DNA of 64,000 nucleotides. Source: Rossellomorea aquimaris. GTDB taxonomy: Bacteria > Bacillota > Bacilli > Bacillales > Bacillaceae_B. Every line of letters starts with the position of its first letter. Position 1 is the stretch's first letter. The notes below the pieces were generated by a model. It worked only from the letters and a program-made list of their open reading frames with translations, had not been told where the DNA came from and ran no database searches. Below, piece after piece: positions 53,606 to 63,998 of this stretch. Where the stretch lies: NCBI RefSeq assembly GCF_003315075.1, contig NZ_QNRJ01000006.1:186001-250000 (forward strand), written 5' to 3'. Made by a program: the position numbers and the translations under genes.

Positions 53606-53890
53606 TCAGTTAGAAACATTTGTAGTGCTTTTCTTTTTTTTAGTTTTTAAAATAGTGACTGCTAACATAACTAGACTATTGAAGAGTAACAAAAGTGCTA
53701 AATATGCTGATCCAAATGCTTGACCTTGATCGTGAAGATAGCTTGCATAAGTAAGACCAATAATATGAAACAATACGGGGCTCAAAAGCATGATTAAGCA
53801 GAGAATCCAATTGGACTTTCCTTTGCTTTTGTTTCTTACAAAAACAAACCATCCACCTGCAAAAATTAATATCGCTAATAGAATTAGCAT
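53606..53890 (-). CDS. Hypothetical membrane protein
   Basis: 94 residues with three hydrophobic segments (LILLAILIFAGGWFVFV, WILCLIMLLSPVLFHIIGL and LALLLLFNSLVMLAVTIL) and a lysine-rich tail. RBS GAGGTGG before the ATG. No family recognised. Confidence 0.6.
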   Translation of the reverse strand: MLILLAILIFAGGWFVFVRNKSKGKSNWILCLIMLLSPVLFHIIGLTYASYLHDQGQAFGSAYLALLLLFNSLVMLAVTILKTKKKKSTTNVSN

Positions 53891-54059
53891 CTATTTAACC
53901 ACCTCTGGAAACATTATATTCACCAAATTTACATTTTCCTTAATTGTTTCAAATATATGTAAAATACACAATCACTTATTTGATTAACTGTCCCTTTATC
54001 GAAATATACATCCACAGTTACAGGCTTCCCTTCCTTTGTTACTTCGCCAACGACTAACT

Positions 54060-54098
54060 AAAAAAAACGAGCCTAAAATCTTTATGATTTCAAACTCG
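54060..54098 (-). terminator. Terminator of the methyltransferase gene at 54131
   Basis: Imperfect stem CGAG..AAATC / GATTT..CTCG, T-run of eight on the minus strand. Confidence 0.6.
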
Positions 54099-54130
54099 AT
54101 GTTTATGGTGAATCTACTGTTTCCCATAAA

Positions 54131-54727
54131 TCACTTTATACTACTGGATATAAACATGGAGGCATCCTGATTCATGAAAATACTTTCTCCATGATGGAAT
54201 GTCTTGATTACCGTTGACTTAAATCCCGCTTCGGATAGCCTTTCTTTCAGTTCTTCATGGACAAAACCGTTATGAACCTTCGGGTGGCTGATATGATCGT
54301 TTTTATCAAAATCAACAATTATGAGCTTGCCACCATCATTCAGAATGTGAAACAACTCATTTAAAATCTTTTCAGTATCGCGAATATGAAGAAGGACGAG
54401 TGACATTAACACGATATCCGCCTTAAGATCTGGAGTTCCCTGAGTAAAATCTGAATAAAGAGCTTCCGAGTTGGTGGTACCTTTTTGAGAAATCTTTGCT
54501 TTCGCAACCTCTACCATTTGTTCTGATGAATCCACCAACAAAATGGATTCCACTAAATCCGTTAATTGAAGACTAATCAGACCAGTCCCACTCCCGTAGT
54601 CGATTAAAGATTTTGATTTACTATTTTGTAGTTCTTGTTTTACTTCCTTAACAATTACTTTAGCTAATTCTATTCGATCTTCTGTATCGTATCTTTTCGC
54701 CATCTCTTCAAAGACGTTATTTTCCAT
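54131..54727 (-). CDS. Class I SAM-dependent methyltransferase
   Basis: 198 residues. SLIDYGSGTGLISLQL (motif I), ILLVDSSEQMVEVAK (strand 2 acid), DIVLMSLVLLHIRDTE (motif II) and HILNDGGKLIIVDFDK (motif III), and HEELKERLSEAGFKSTVI in the C-terminal part as in many small-molecule methyltransferases. RBS GGAGAG. Substrate unknown. Confidence 0.87.
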   Translation of the reverse strand: MENNVFEEMAKRYDTEDRIELAKVIVKEVKQELQNSKSKSLIDYGSGTGLISLQLTDLVESILLVDSSEQMVEVAKAKISQKGTTNSEALYSDFTQGTPDLKADIVLMSLVLLHIRDTEKILNELFHILNDGGKLIIVDFDKNDHISHPKVHNGFVHEELKERLSEAGFKSTVIKTFHHGESIFMNQDASMFISSSIK

Positions 54728-54853
54728 ATTTCACTCTCCTATCCATAGCATTGAAGCTGCGTGGTAAACATAATATCAAATCATGTAGATGTGATCTTCC
54801 TTAGCGAAACCTTTCGCATAGACCCAAGTCGACGCGATGGAACAAGGAGAGCT

Positions 54854-55324
54854 TTATAACTCTATTTCCATCCGCCTCATTTTTGTCTTTAAGTTCATTG
54901 ATTCATAGAACTTAATAGCATTTTCGTTAAACTCCCACACGCCTAGTTCTAATGAGTCTGCTTCTATATTCTTTGCGTACTCTACTATTTTTTCAAAGAA
55001 TACTCTCCCCAACCCTTTTCCTCTGTACTTATAATCGACACCAAAATCGTCCATATAGACCACTTTCTTTGGAATGAGAATGGGCCTTTCCTCTGTATGT
55101 TTGATCGTAAGGATTGTATAAGCGATTGGTGGGCCTTCTTCGAGTAAGAATACCTTTGTATTTTCTCCCTCTATCAAGTGGTTAAAATATTCTTTGTCTA
55201 ACGTAGTATCAGCCATCTTATAATGGTCTGGTCTTTCCTTTGTATGCATTTCGTGCACTTGTCTTTGGATTCCCTGAACCACTTCATAATCACTCTTTGT
55301 GGCTTCTCTAATATGTATATCCAA
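54854..55324 (-). CDS. GNAT N-acetyltransferase
   Basis: 156 residues. IHIREATKSDYEVVQGIQRQ, VYMDDFGVDYKYRGKGLGRV as the acetyl-CoA loop, and ELGVWEFNENAIKFYESMNL. Start TTG after AGGGGGA. The 41-bp repeat copy D lies 55 bases upstream. Substrate unknown. Confidence 0.83.
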   Translation of the reverse strand: MDIHIREATKSDYEVVQGIQRQVHEMHTKERPDHYKMADTTLDKEYFNHLIEGENTKVFLLEEGPPIAYTILTIKHTEERPILIPKKVVYMDDFGVDYKYRGKGLGRVFFEKIVEYAKNIEADSLELGVWEFNENAIKFYESMNLKTKMRRMEIEL

Positions 55325-55378
55325 TATACTTTCCCCCTGATGTTTGCTGTTTTAATTTTTTTGAATTAATCTTTTTTC

Positions 55379-55419
55379 ACTTAATACCAATTATTTCAAA
55401 ATCCAGCATTTTACTCAAG
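55379..55419. repeat. 41-bp dispersed element, copy D
   Basis: ACTTAATACCAATTATTTCA, then AA, 11 variable bases and TACTCAAG; identical to copy A in the conserved parts. Confidence 0.87.
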
Positions 55420-55565
55420 AAGATTTTTCACAAAATAGAGGTATCCACTACTCCTCCCTCTCTACAATAAAACGTTAATATGCTGAGGGTCAGACACCGA
55501 AATCCTTATCTATTTTAATAACTTGGTAACTATTCTAACAACCACACACTAAAAAAAGAGCTACA

Positions 55566-55606
55566 TAAAAAGCCAATTTACTGATAAACGCAGTAAATTG
55601 GCTTTT
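55566..55606 (-). terminator. Terminator of the SPOR/glycosidase pseudogene
   Basis: Perfect 16-bp stem AAAAGCCAATTTACTG / CAGTAAATTGGCTTTT, loop of seven, T-run on the minus strand. Confidence 0.82.
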
Positions 55607-55633
55607 CGGTTGGTCTTTATTAACTCCTATAAA

Positions 55634-57200
55634 TTACTTAAAAATGAGGATACTATCGGACACGGGGCGCTCACCAGCGTCGTCTGACGGTTGATTTACA
55701 AGTTGGTCATTAACGATCATCGCTGATGAACCTCCACCATCAAGGTTCATTCCTTTAACCGCCCCAAGCGATTGAAGGATTCGAGCACTTTCATAGAAGC
55801 TGACACCAATACTCTGTTTCGGGTTACGACCCTCTACAGTAATGAATAATATATTTCCGTTTTCTTTAATGCCCGCAAAGGATCTTGGATGACGATATTG
55901 TGCAAAATGATAATAGAAGTCATTGCTCCATGCAAATCCCTCTTCTTTTGCCTGAATTTCTATCTTTCCATCGTCAAGTAGTTGAGGTGCTCCATTGATG
56001 ATATCTAAACTAGATTGAGTTTTTATCTGCTTTCCATCAGCTGTTACTGTTCTCGTGATCGACAACTTCTCTCCTGCTGAGACATTATTTTCTAGCCAGT
56101 CTGCCTGTTCTCCTGTGGCTGAAAGCACACTGCCGTTTGCAGGAATACTGTGCCCTCGTTCGGAGTATGTGTCAACAATTTCCCCATTTTCCTCCAGTAC
56201 GACCTCAAAGCCGTCTCCTTTAGGAGTAACATCACCGAAATAGGAGTTATATTCGATGATTTCTTCTTCATCAGTACACGTCACATCATGCTTGGGTTCA
56301 TTGGTTTCCTTGTCCGCGACCCCACCGCAGCTACGGATCAATCCAGGTTTCCGGTTGATACCATCAATGACCGAGCTTTCGCCACTTTCAGTTTCGACTT
56401 GTAATGAAGTTGAGGTATTTGTTATCTCTGCGTTGTTACCAGAAAGAAGGAGGCTTGTACGATCTCCAATCGCTTCGCTTACCAATTGTCCATTTACTAT
56501 TGAGACCCCCGCCGGATCACCTGGAATTCCGTCAGCTGAACCTACGACAAAGTAGCCTCCATTTATTCCAGCTAATGCTTGAGTCCGATTTACCATAGAA
56601 GATACGGTTTCGCGGCCTGTGACTTTATTCTTTGCCAGTGAATTCGTCAGTTCACCCTGAAATTCATCAGGATCAATCTCAAGAACATCTATTTGCCATG
56701 GACCCGTTGATTTCGTTGTTCCATCATATTCCGAAAAAGTGGCTCTTGCTTTCTCAAATCCTTGGGCTTTCAATTGATCAGCTAATTCATCTGCTTATTT
56801 CTCTTCTTTGAAATCCCCTGTACGAACCACATATCCAATTTTTTTCTCTTTTACATCTGTGAATGTCGAATGTTTATTCTCTACTTTATGAAGCTTTGCT
56901 TGGTATCCCTTTTCCTTCATTTCTTGAATAAGGGTATCGGCTTTTTCCTTTGTATCAAAAAAAGCGACATCCACCGTATAATAGGCTTTATCTGAATAAT
57001 AACCTCTAGTAATGTCCGTGTATGTGACTCCTTTGGCTAATTGTTTTGTAATCCGTGATTCAGGTAAATTTGTTCTTCCCGATTGATAGATTCTCTTGAG
57101 GATTTGCAGCCTTGGCATCATGATCCTGCACTCCAATTGAAAGAACAGTAGAAAGTGATAACGCAGATACAATAGCCGTTTTCATTAATGAACGATACAT
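55634..57200 (-). pseudogene. Secreted SPOR-domain / phosphodiester glycosidase (NAGPA) gene, doubly disrupted
   Basis: Three collinear parts. ATG 57200, after GGAGG, starts MYRSLMKTAIVSALSLST, a signal peptide, and runs to about 57065 before a stop in that frame. A +1 shift inside AACAAATTTACC (57064-57072) restores GVTYTDITRG and a SPOR-like domain to TAA at 56795-56797. Past this stop the same frame goes on as ADELADQLKAQGFEKA and the NAGPA domain (ALAGINGGYF, GMNLDGGGSSAMIV) to 55634. Relatives have Glu where the TAA is (GAA to TAA). Total length fits one extra base. The enzyme would act on the cell surface on phosphodiester-linked sugars. Confidence 0.85.
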
Positions 57201-57343
57201 GTCTTAAAACCTCCAAACATAGTTTGTTGCAACACCATACTAGCGGGAAATTAATAATAGAACGTTACACTAGTATAAATATTTGATGAACTTCCTTCAG
57301 ATTTTATTAACTTTATATCAAGGCAAAGCAAAGATCAGGATCA

Positions 57344-57929
<586 letters not shown>

Positions 57930-57936
57930 AATAGCT

Positions 57937-57976
57937 GACCGGGGGCAGTTGGATAGTGAGGAAACTGTCCCCGGTC
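57937..57976 (+). terminator. Terminator of the helical protein gene
   Basis: GACCGGGG.CAGTT / AACTG.CCCCGGTC stem of about 13 bp, weak T-rich tail. The next 265 bases (57977-58241) contain nothing I can identify. Confidence 0.65.
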
Positions 57977-58241
57977 TATATTCTTATATGAATAAGTATT
58001 ATATAAAACTACCTGTCTTAATTATTACTCCAGCATTACCTTAAGTCTTATAGAATTTGAGTTTCTTAGATCATATACATATTCAGACTTTTTCACAAAG
58101 CTTACTTTATTTATGAATAAATACAAGTGTCAGTTAACTTGCTACCATCTGAGGATACGTTAATCCTTCTTAGATCAACGCCCCCTAATACGGAACAAGA
58201 AATACGCTTAATCTCATATCACTCAAAGTGAAGAGATTTCT

Positions 58242-59095
58242 TCAATAGATTTTGGGTAGGCACTGTTCAATACTTTTCTGAAGTGATAGTAGTTTAGAAT
58301 TACTATTTATTTTTATGTAAAAACTTTTTAAGAATGTTTTAATATTAAACACTAAGAACCAATACTCTTCATTCTCAAGCTGCTCTTTTTGAGACTTTAA
58401 TTCAATAGGTAAGTATTGTACTAGTTCTTCTATTTTTTGAATGTCCAGTCCTCTTTCCAACATTTCAAGAATAGGGTTAATTATCCTTTCATCTTCATCG
58501 TGGACATAGACACTGTTAGATACCAGAACCTTCCCCCACAATGTCTTTAGTATTTCCGGATGAAATTCCGTGTCTAATTTTGGGTTTTTTACCAGTTCAT
58601 CAAAAGTGTCAGCTACGTGAGCAATACTATGTGCCCACCCTTTACCAGCGACATATCCTCTTAAATCTCTCTCAAGGTTGATGTATTTAATTAACTTCTC
58701 TTTAATCCTATAAACTGTGCTTGGTGATAAAAAGTTTGCTTGATTATCTCTGTACAAGATCAATGCTATTAAAGGGTAGCAAACGCTCTTGTGAAGACTG
58801 TATCCGTTTCTTCTTCACCGATTCCTTTAAAAATCAGTTCACTTAAACAAGCATCTAATAGTTCTTTTAACAGTTCAGGTTCTAGTTGATTATTCTCAAT
58901 TATCAATCTATAAAAAGAGGTATAAATCAACTGATCGCGGAGTTCACCATCTGTTGAACCAATATGCTCTAGCATAGACTTTATTATCAATAACCTATCC
59001 ACCTCTTGCCAGTTACTTTCTCCATATTTAATCTTTGTTAATATACTTTTTAACGCACTTTCACCCATAGAAACTTTTCCTAATGATAAACTCAT
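58242..59095 (-). pseudogene. DUF2785 protein gene split by a frameshift
   Basis: The first part (from 59095) carries KSMLEHIGSTDGELRDQLIY and ETDTVFTRAFATL then stops. The second part, one frame over, reads ALILYRDNQANFLSP and RDLRGYVAGKGWAHSIAHVA. The two join exactly at the position expected in DUF2785 proteins (VFTRSF...LLI...HR). The break lies in CCCTTTAATAG at 58769-58780; one missing T would restore the frame. The C-terminal frame appears intact to 58242. Total length is one base short of a multiple of three. Confidence 0.83.
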
Positions 59096-59149
59096 AAATA
59101 TCCCCTTTCACGATGTAATATTAGTTATTCAAACTAACGCCACATTAGG

Positions 59150-59686
59150 TTATTGTACAAATTTGTACATAAGAACATCATCAATATATTTCCCATGACT
59201 TAACTTGTATTCTTTCATTAAACGACCTTCTTCCAAAAAGCCCATCTGCTTGTACAGCGAAATGGCTCTTTGATTTGTTGAAAGGACCCCTAAACTTACC
59301 TTTTCAATTAATGGGTTCTCTTCTGCCCAATCTAATAATGCCTTTAAAAGCGCCTTCCCTATTCCCATGTCTCTGTAATTTTTACTTATCGACATTGAAA
59401 CAGAGCCAGTATGTGATAATCTCTTCGTCGTTTGTGAACGAAATTCTATCGATCCGACAACTACACCATTTACTTCCGCTACGATAAGCGTTTCTTTGTC
59501 GTTATCCAATCTACGTTGTATTCGTTCTTTCTCCTCCTGCACAGGCTTTTTTTCTAGCTCCTCTGCTACTACGATGAAATATTCACCTTCAGAAATAACA
59601 GACCTCTCAATTTCCAAAAGTATCTCCGCATCGTCTACTCTTACATTTCGAATCTTGTATTCTGCATTATCTTTAGACACTGGCAT
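59150..59686 (-). CDS. GNAT N-acetyltransferase
   Basis: 178 residues. IRNVRVDDAEILLEIERSVI, SMSISKNYRDMGIGKALLKA (acetyl-CoA loop with MGIG), and GVLSTNQRAISLYKQMGFLE, then EEGRLMKEYKLSHGKYIDD as in ribosomal-protein or small-molecule acetyltransferases. RBS AGGAGG. Substrate unknown. Confidence 0.86.
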   Translation of the reverse strand: MPVSKDNAEYKIRNVRVDDAEILLEIERSVISEGEYFIVVAEELEKKPVQEEKERIQRRLDNDKETLIVAEVNGVVVGSIEFRSQTTKRLSHTGSVSMSISKNYRDMGIGKALLKALLDWAEENPLIEKVSLGVLSTNQRAISLYKQMGFLEEGRLMKEYKLSHGKYIDDVLMYKFVQ

Positions 59687-59921
59687 TTACGTCCTCCTAA
59701 GTGATCATCACTAATGGAATAAATACGACTTCCGATTATAATATCCTTCTTCAATGATCTGGTCCTATTGTGGATTAAAGATAAGAATCTCTTATCCTAG
59801 ATAACTGCCCTTTAACGGCTTTCAAGGTGAACAATCCAATTCCCTTTTTTAGAGTTTCAAAAAGGACGCTCCCATAACAAACGCGCCCTTTGTTATTTAA
59901 GATCACCCAAATATTGAATAA

Positions 59922-60317
59922 TTAAGGTGCAACAAATTCAACTTTTATTCTATCCGGGTCTTCAAAGTAAACGGCATAATAATCGTCTCCCCCCGCAAAT
60001 GGATGCTGGTTTGTGTAAAGAACGTTTATTCCCTTATCTTTTAATTTCAAAGTCAAATGATCGACGTGTTCTCGTGAATCTGCGTGAAAGGCTAAATGAT
60101 TTAAACCCACTCTACATCTATGATATGGAATGTCAAGAAACCGTTCTTCTGTTTGTACAAAAACAATATATGTATCTTCCATTTTCCAACTTTGCCCACT
60201 TTCCCATTCTTGGAAAAGATCATATCCTAATTCTCCAAGAAACCAGCTCCAAAAATCAATTGACCTATTTAAATTAGATACATAAATTTCAATATGATGG
60301 AGTAATCCTTTTCGCAC
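59922..60317 (-). CDS. VOC-family protein
   Basis: 131 residues. LLHHIEIYVSNLNRSIDFWS, with metal ligand His 8 in HIEIYV, GLNHLAFHADSREHVDH, and YYAVYFEDPDRIKVEFVAP with the closing Glu. All three VOC ligand positions (His, His, Glu) seem present, unlike the other two VOC proteins here. GTG start after GGGGGAGG. Function unknown. Confidence 0.85.
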   Translation of the reverse strand: MRKGLLHHIEIYVSNLNRSIDFWSWFLGELGYDLFQEWESGQSWKMEDTYIVFVQTEERFLDIPYHRCRVGLNHLAFHADSREHVDHLTLKLKDKGINVLYTNQHPFAGGDDYYAVYFEDPDRIKVEFVAP

Positions 60318-60344
60318 AATGCCTCCCCCTTTATTTTTCCATTC

Positions 60345-60824
60345 CTAATGATTTTGGGTGTAAAAGAAGAATGTAGTCACACCATCTTCATTCTTCTTTT
60401 CTGTATATAAATATTTCCCGATGGTTTTCCTCCAAGATGAATAAGCAGATTTGTTTTCCTTTATAACAGACACTTCCCACCTGCCACTGAATTTCTCAAA
60501 TAGACTGATAGCAGCTTTTCTACCTACATCCCTTTGGCGGTATTTCTTCATAATAAAAAATTCAGCCATTGAGTGATAGTGGTCAGTGTCCTCATCCTTG
60601 ATACTTCTGATCAAAGCAAATCCCGCCAATTTATCCTCTACTTTAATAAAGAATGGAAATCTGTCCGGCTCACTCCAGTAATGATCCACATACTTATAGT
60701 CATAGAGACCGAATTCATTCACATCATCATGTGTAAATTCGCTGAAATCATAAAGGTACAATTCAATTAGATGTCTTAAAGCCGCCTTGTTCTCATAAGC
60801 TACTTGTTCCACTATCATATTCAT
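60345..60824 (-). CDS. GNAT N-acetyltransferase
   Basis: 159 residues. KVEDKLAGFALIRSI, EFFIMKKYRQRDVGRKAAIS (acetyl-CoA loop with QRDVG), and VIKENKSAYSSWRKTIGKYL. The GNAT fold is clear; the protein resembles small predicted acetyltransferases with a FIMKKYR motif. ATG at 60824, or 60818 two codons later. Lies 27 bases upstream of the VOC gene. Confidence 0.8.
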   Translation of the reverse strand: MNMIVEQVAYENKAALRHLIELYLYDFSEFTHDDVNEFGLYDYKYVDHYWSEPDRFPFFIKVEDKLAGFALIRSIKDEDTDHYHSMAEFFIMKKYRQRDVGRKAAISLFEKFSGRWEVSVIKENKSAYSSWRKTIGKYLYTEKKNEDGVTTFFFYTQNH

Positions 60825-60943
60825 AGATTGATCACATCCCCACCAGAATCAGTTCCGTATTTATTAAGTTCATATTAACATATTTTGTCACTATTCCTTT
60901 CTTAAGCTCACAATTTAAAAAATATGGAGTATATTTTTTTCAA

Positions 60944-60983
60944 AGAAAAACATCGCTCCTATCCATGTTGAAAGAAGCGATGT
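60944..60983 (-). terminator. Terminator of the deoxyribosyltransferase gene
   Basis: ACATCGCT / AGCGATGT stem with an 18-base loop, T-run on the minus strand. Confidence 0.7.
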
Positions 60984-60994
60984 GAATGGAGTGA

Positions 60995-61456
60995 TTATAT
61001 AACCGGCCCCTCATACGGAACTCTCGGCATCCGGTGAAAATCGTACGTCGCCAGTTCTTCTACTTTTGTAAAGTAGGCGTGTAAGCTTTCAGCCAACATT
61101 AAATTCATGTTCCCATTTTTTTCATTAATCAATAGGATGGGCTTCCGCATCGAGTATGCGTACCCGATTTCAAATGACGTTCCGCTGTCCACGTACTTGC
61201 CTTCGTAATCGCGGATGCCCACCAGCACATCGGAACGCCTCAAGTGTCTCAAGTCATTGCGAAACACCTTCCGCCTCCATTCTTTTGATCCAAATTCAAG
61301 ATGTTCGAATTGATGAAATCGTGCGGAGAAGATTTCCGACACATATGGATTCCGCATAAGGGACTGCTCGAGCCTTTGTACCCGGTCGACTTGTTCCTCG
61401 CTGAAGAAGGGACTTGCGATAAATACTCTGACGTTTCTGATGATCGTGCTCTCCAT
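60995..61456 (-). CDS. Nucleoside 2-deoxyribosyltransferase
   Basis: 153 residues of the NDRT/NTDase fold. VFIASPFFSEEQVDR at the start, VLVGIRDYEGKYVDSGTSFE with the catalytic Glu near residue 96 and DSGTSFEIGYAYSMRKPI. Transfers the 2-deoxyribosyl group between nucleobases; cytoplasmic salvage enzyme. RBS GGGGGAG. The substrate range is not shown. Confidence 0.9.
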   Translation of the reverse strand: MESTIIRNVRVFIASPFFSEEQVDRVQRLEQSLMRNPYVSEIFSARFHQFEHLEFGSKEWRRKVFRNDLRHLRRSDVLVGIRDYEGKYVDSGTSFEIGYAYSMRKPILLINEKNGNMNLMLAESLHAYFTKVEELATYDFHRMPRVPYEGPVI

Positions 61457-61572
61457 CGGAACTCCCCCTAAAAGGTACTAATAGTGTATTTTATTAGTGT
61501 CCTTCCGGATTCATGTATAAGAGTTTGGGTGTAGGCAATACCAGAGGGACAGGATTCTCCAATGAAAATATA

Positions 61573-61613
61573 AACAGTAGAGTGGGAACTGAACTGTCCC
61601 TACTCTACTGTTT
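61573..61613 (-). terminator. Terminator of the 5'-nucleotidase pseudogene
   Basis: ACAGTAGAGTGGG / CCCTACTCTACTGT stem of about 13 bp with one bulge; weak T-rich tail on the minus strand. Confidence 0.65.
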
Positions 61614-61618
61614 TTCAT

Positions 61619-63199
61619 TTACTGTACTTTGATGCGATTCGTCTCAGGCGGTGCTACGCTTCCGCCTGATTCAATGATATAGGTAATGAATGAGTCCAAT
61701 GTCGGCGGCCCTTCCACAGAATCATGGCCTTTTTTAAAAGCAGTGAACCCGTCTCCGCCGGTTGTAAGATAATTGGTGAGGGCCACAGTATATGCCTGAT
61801 CCGGCTGAATGGCGTTTCCATCTCTGTCGGTCATCGCTACGACTTTTTGTCCACGTGGTGCATCTTTATCGTAGGTGTAGTGGAGCCCCGATGTCTGCAT
61901 GATCGTTTGAAAATTACCCGTCCACTGCTGTTCCAGTGCTTCTTTGATTTCGGCACCGGTCAATGTTAGTTTGACGAGGTTGGTGCCGAACGGGAGCATG
62001 GTGTACAGTTCTCCCCAAGTAAGTTCGCCTTCATCCAGATTCGCCCGGATTCCACCCGGATTCATGAATGCGATGTCCGTGTTCATGTTCTCCCGGTGTG
62101 AATCTGCGATAAGATTTCCAATCGGCCGCTCCCCACTGGCGGTTTTATCCTTTGTGATGGGGGCTACGGCCTGACCTATTTTCTGGTCCAGCATCATCTG
62201 TTTGTCTGCCGAGTAAGAATCCACCATCTTTTTAATTTTTTTGTCGGGCAGGGTTCCATCGTGATAGGTGGAGATGATGGCTGCCTGCTTTTTGACAATT
62301 TCCTTCGTCTCCCGGTCGATCAGGAGGTCTACGTCTGAAAAGGCTGTTCCATATGAGTACGATTGTATAATCATTTTCCCGTCAACGGACGTATTGGCAA
62401 AGCCGTGACTGTGTCCGCCGAAGATGATGTCTACTTCATCATCGATGCGGGGGGCAAAGTCAGCGAGGTCTTAAGCAGGATTTGTTCCGTCTTCGCTTGA
62501 AGAAGCGGAAACATGCCCGAGAACGACAATGGACCGAACTCCTTTTGCCTTCAATTCCTTTACGCTTTGATTGATTGCCGTGACTTCATCTGTGAATTCA
62601 ATGCCTTCAATCCCGCTTGGCAGGACGATATCTTTCGTTTCTGTCGTAACAACTCCGATTAACCCGATGGGCACCCCATCGACTTCTTTGATCAAATAGG
62701 GTGGTAAAATGGTTTTCCCTGTCTTTTTATTGATGACATTGGCAGCTGTGTATGGAAAAGCCGCCCCTTCAAAGGTACCCGTTTTCTCATGTTTGCCGCC
62801 ATCAAGGAGCCTGAACATCTCCTCCGTTCCTTCATCGAACTCATGATTCCCTAAAGTCCCGATGTCGAATCCGACCTCGTTCATCCATTCGACGGCAGGT
62901 TCATCCTGCATAAGAGATGACACAGGCGAGCTTGCACCAACCATGTCACCTGAATGGACCAACAGGGTATTTTCGTTTTCCTGCCGGTGCTTTTTTAAAT
63001 AGGCCGCCAAGTATTCAGCACCGCCTACCTGCTTTCCATTCCTCGTTCGAACCGTTTCCAGCTGGCCATGAAAGTCATTGACTCCCAGAAGCTGCACAGA
63101 AATATACTCTCCAGGGTCAGTGGAAGATGACGCAAATGATGATCCGATGAAGAAAACCCCAGCTGCCATTACTGCCAACATCCTTTTACTTAAAGACAT
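61619..63199 (-). pseudogene. Secreted 5'-nucleotidase / cyclic phosphodiesterase with an in-frame TAA
   Basis: 527 codons in one frame from ATG 63199 (after GGGAGG). Signal peptide, then the calcineurin-type metallophosphatase domain: LLGVNDFHGQL, HSGDMVGASSP, LGNHEFDEGTEEM, VVLGHVSAS. TAA at 62471-62473 interrupts it after DGTNPA. The same frame continues with DLADFAPRIDDEVDIIFGGH and SHG (the last metal His pair), then the 5'-nucleotidase C-terminal domain (GERPIGNLIADS, NPGGIRANLDEGELTWGELY, TTGGDGFTAF) to 61619. One base change (probably GAA to TAA) explains it. It resembles YfkN/UshA. Probably inactive because the metal site is completed after the stop. Confidence 0.87.
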
Positions 63200-63359
63200 G
63201 GAAAACCTCCCTGTGCTTTTGTCATCTTCAAGGTAGCACAGTAGTTTTGATCCATTTTTAATAGAAAGTTATGGTTTTGTAAAGACGTGAAAGATATCTT
63301 TATTTTTCTTACAAACCTCTAATTGACCATCAACTAAAACAAATATTTTATGAAAAACA

Positions 63360-63402
63360 AGAAGAATCCATTTTAAAAAAGTTGATCAAAATGGATTCTT
63401 CT
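63360..63402 (-). terminator. Terminator of the beta-lactamase gene
   Basis: 15-bp perfect stem AGAAGAATCCATTTT / AAAATGGATTCTTCT, 13-base loop, T-rich on the minus strand. Confidence 0.82.
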
Positions 63403-63500
63403 CTAGTATATTTAAGTTTTGGATTTATAAAAAAGGTTAATTATTTTCAACCCTTCACCTTAAACCATAGTGTCTTTTTCTTGAAGAACATTTCAGAAAA

Positions 63501-63998
63501 TCACTTGAAAGCAGTCAGTGTGACCTTGGCTGCCCTTGCTATAAGTTCATTATCATAGGCAGCATCCTCAGTATCACGGCTGGATAGGATCGCAATGATG
63601 ATGGGATCTCTATTCGGCGGCCAAACGATAGCAATATCGTTTCGCGTTCCGTAGCCTCCAGCCCCCGTTTTATCACCTACTTCCCAACCTTTAGGTACAG
63701 CTGCACGGATCAGTTCGTCTCCAGTAGTATTCCCCCGCATCCAATCTGTCAGGAGTGTACGCTTATCATGCGGGAGCACGCCGTCGACCGTCAAGGCCTT
63801 CAGGTTGGTGGCAAGTGCCCTTGCTGTACTGGTATCACGGATGTCTCCTGGGATGGCACTGTTCAAATCAGTCTCATAGCGATCAGCCTCGGTGACATGA
63901 TCACCGATTTTCCTCAGTACATTTTCGAAGCCGTCAGGTCCGCCGAGTTCCTGCAATAAAAGGTTCCCTGCGGTATTATCACTGTACCGGATAGCCGC
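63501..63998 (-). CDS. Class A beta-lactamase, C-terminal part
   Basis: The frame runs out of the right edge, so the first half is outside. The visible 165 residues contain YSDN (SDN motif of class A, in [14 protein letters not shown]), [13 protein letters not shown] with the Glu-166-type ExxLN motif, and [17 protein letters not shown] with the KTG box. All catalytic parts visible are intact. It is a serine beta-lactamase, probably exported. Terminator follows. Which Bacillus beta-lactamase (penP-like) it is, cannot be stated from half the protein. Confidence 0.92.
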   Translation of the reverse strand, partial: AAIRYSDNTAGNLLLQELGGPDGFENVLRKIGDHVTEADRYETDLNSAIPGDIRDTSTARALATNLKALTVDGVLPHDKRTLLTDWMRGNTTGDELIRAAVPKGWEVGDKTGAGGYGTRNDIAIVWPPNRDPIIIAILSSRDTEDAAYDNELIARAAKVTLTAFK

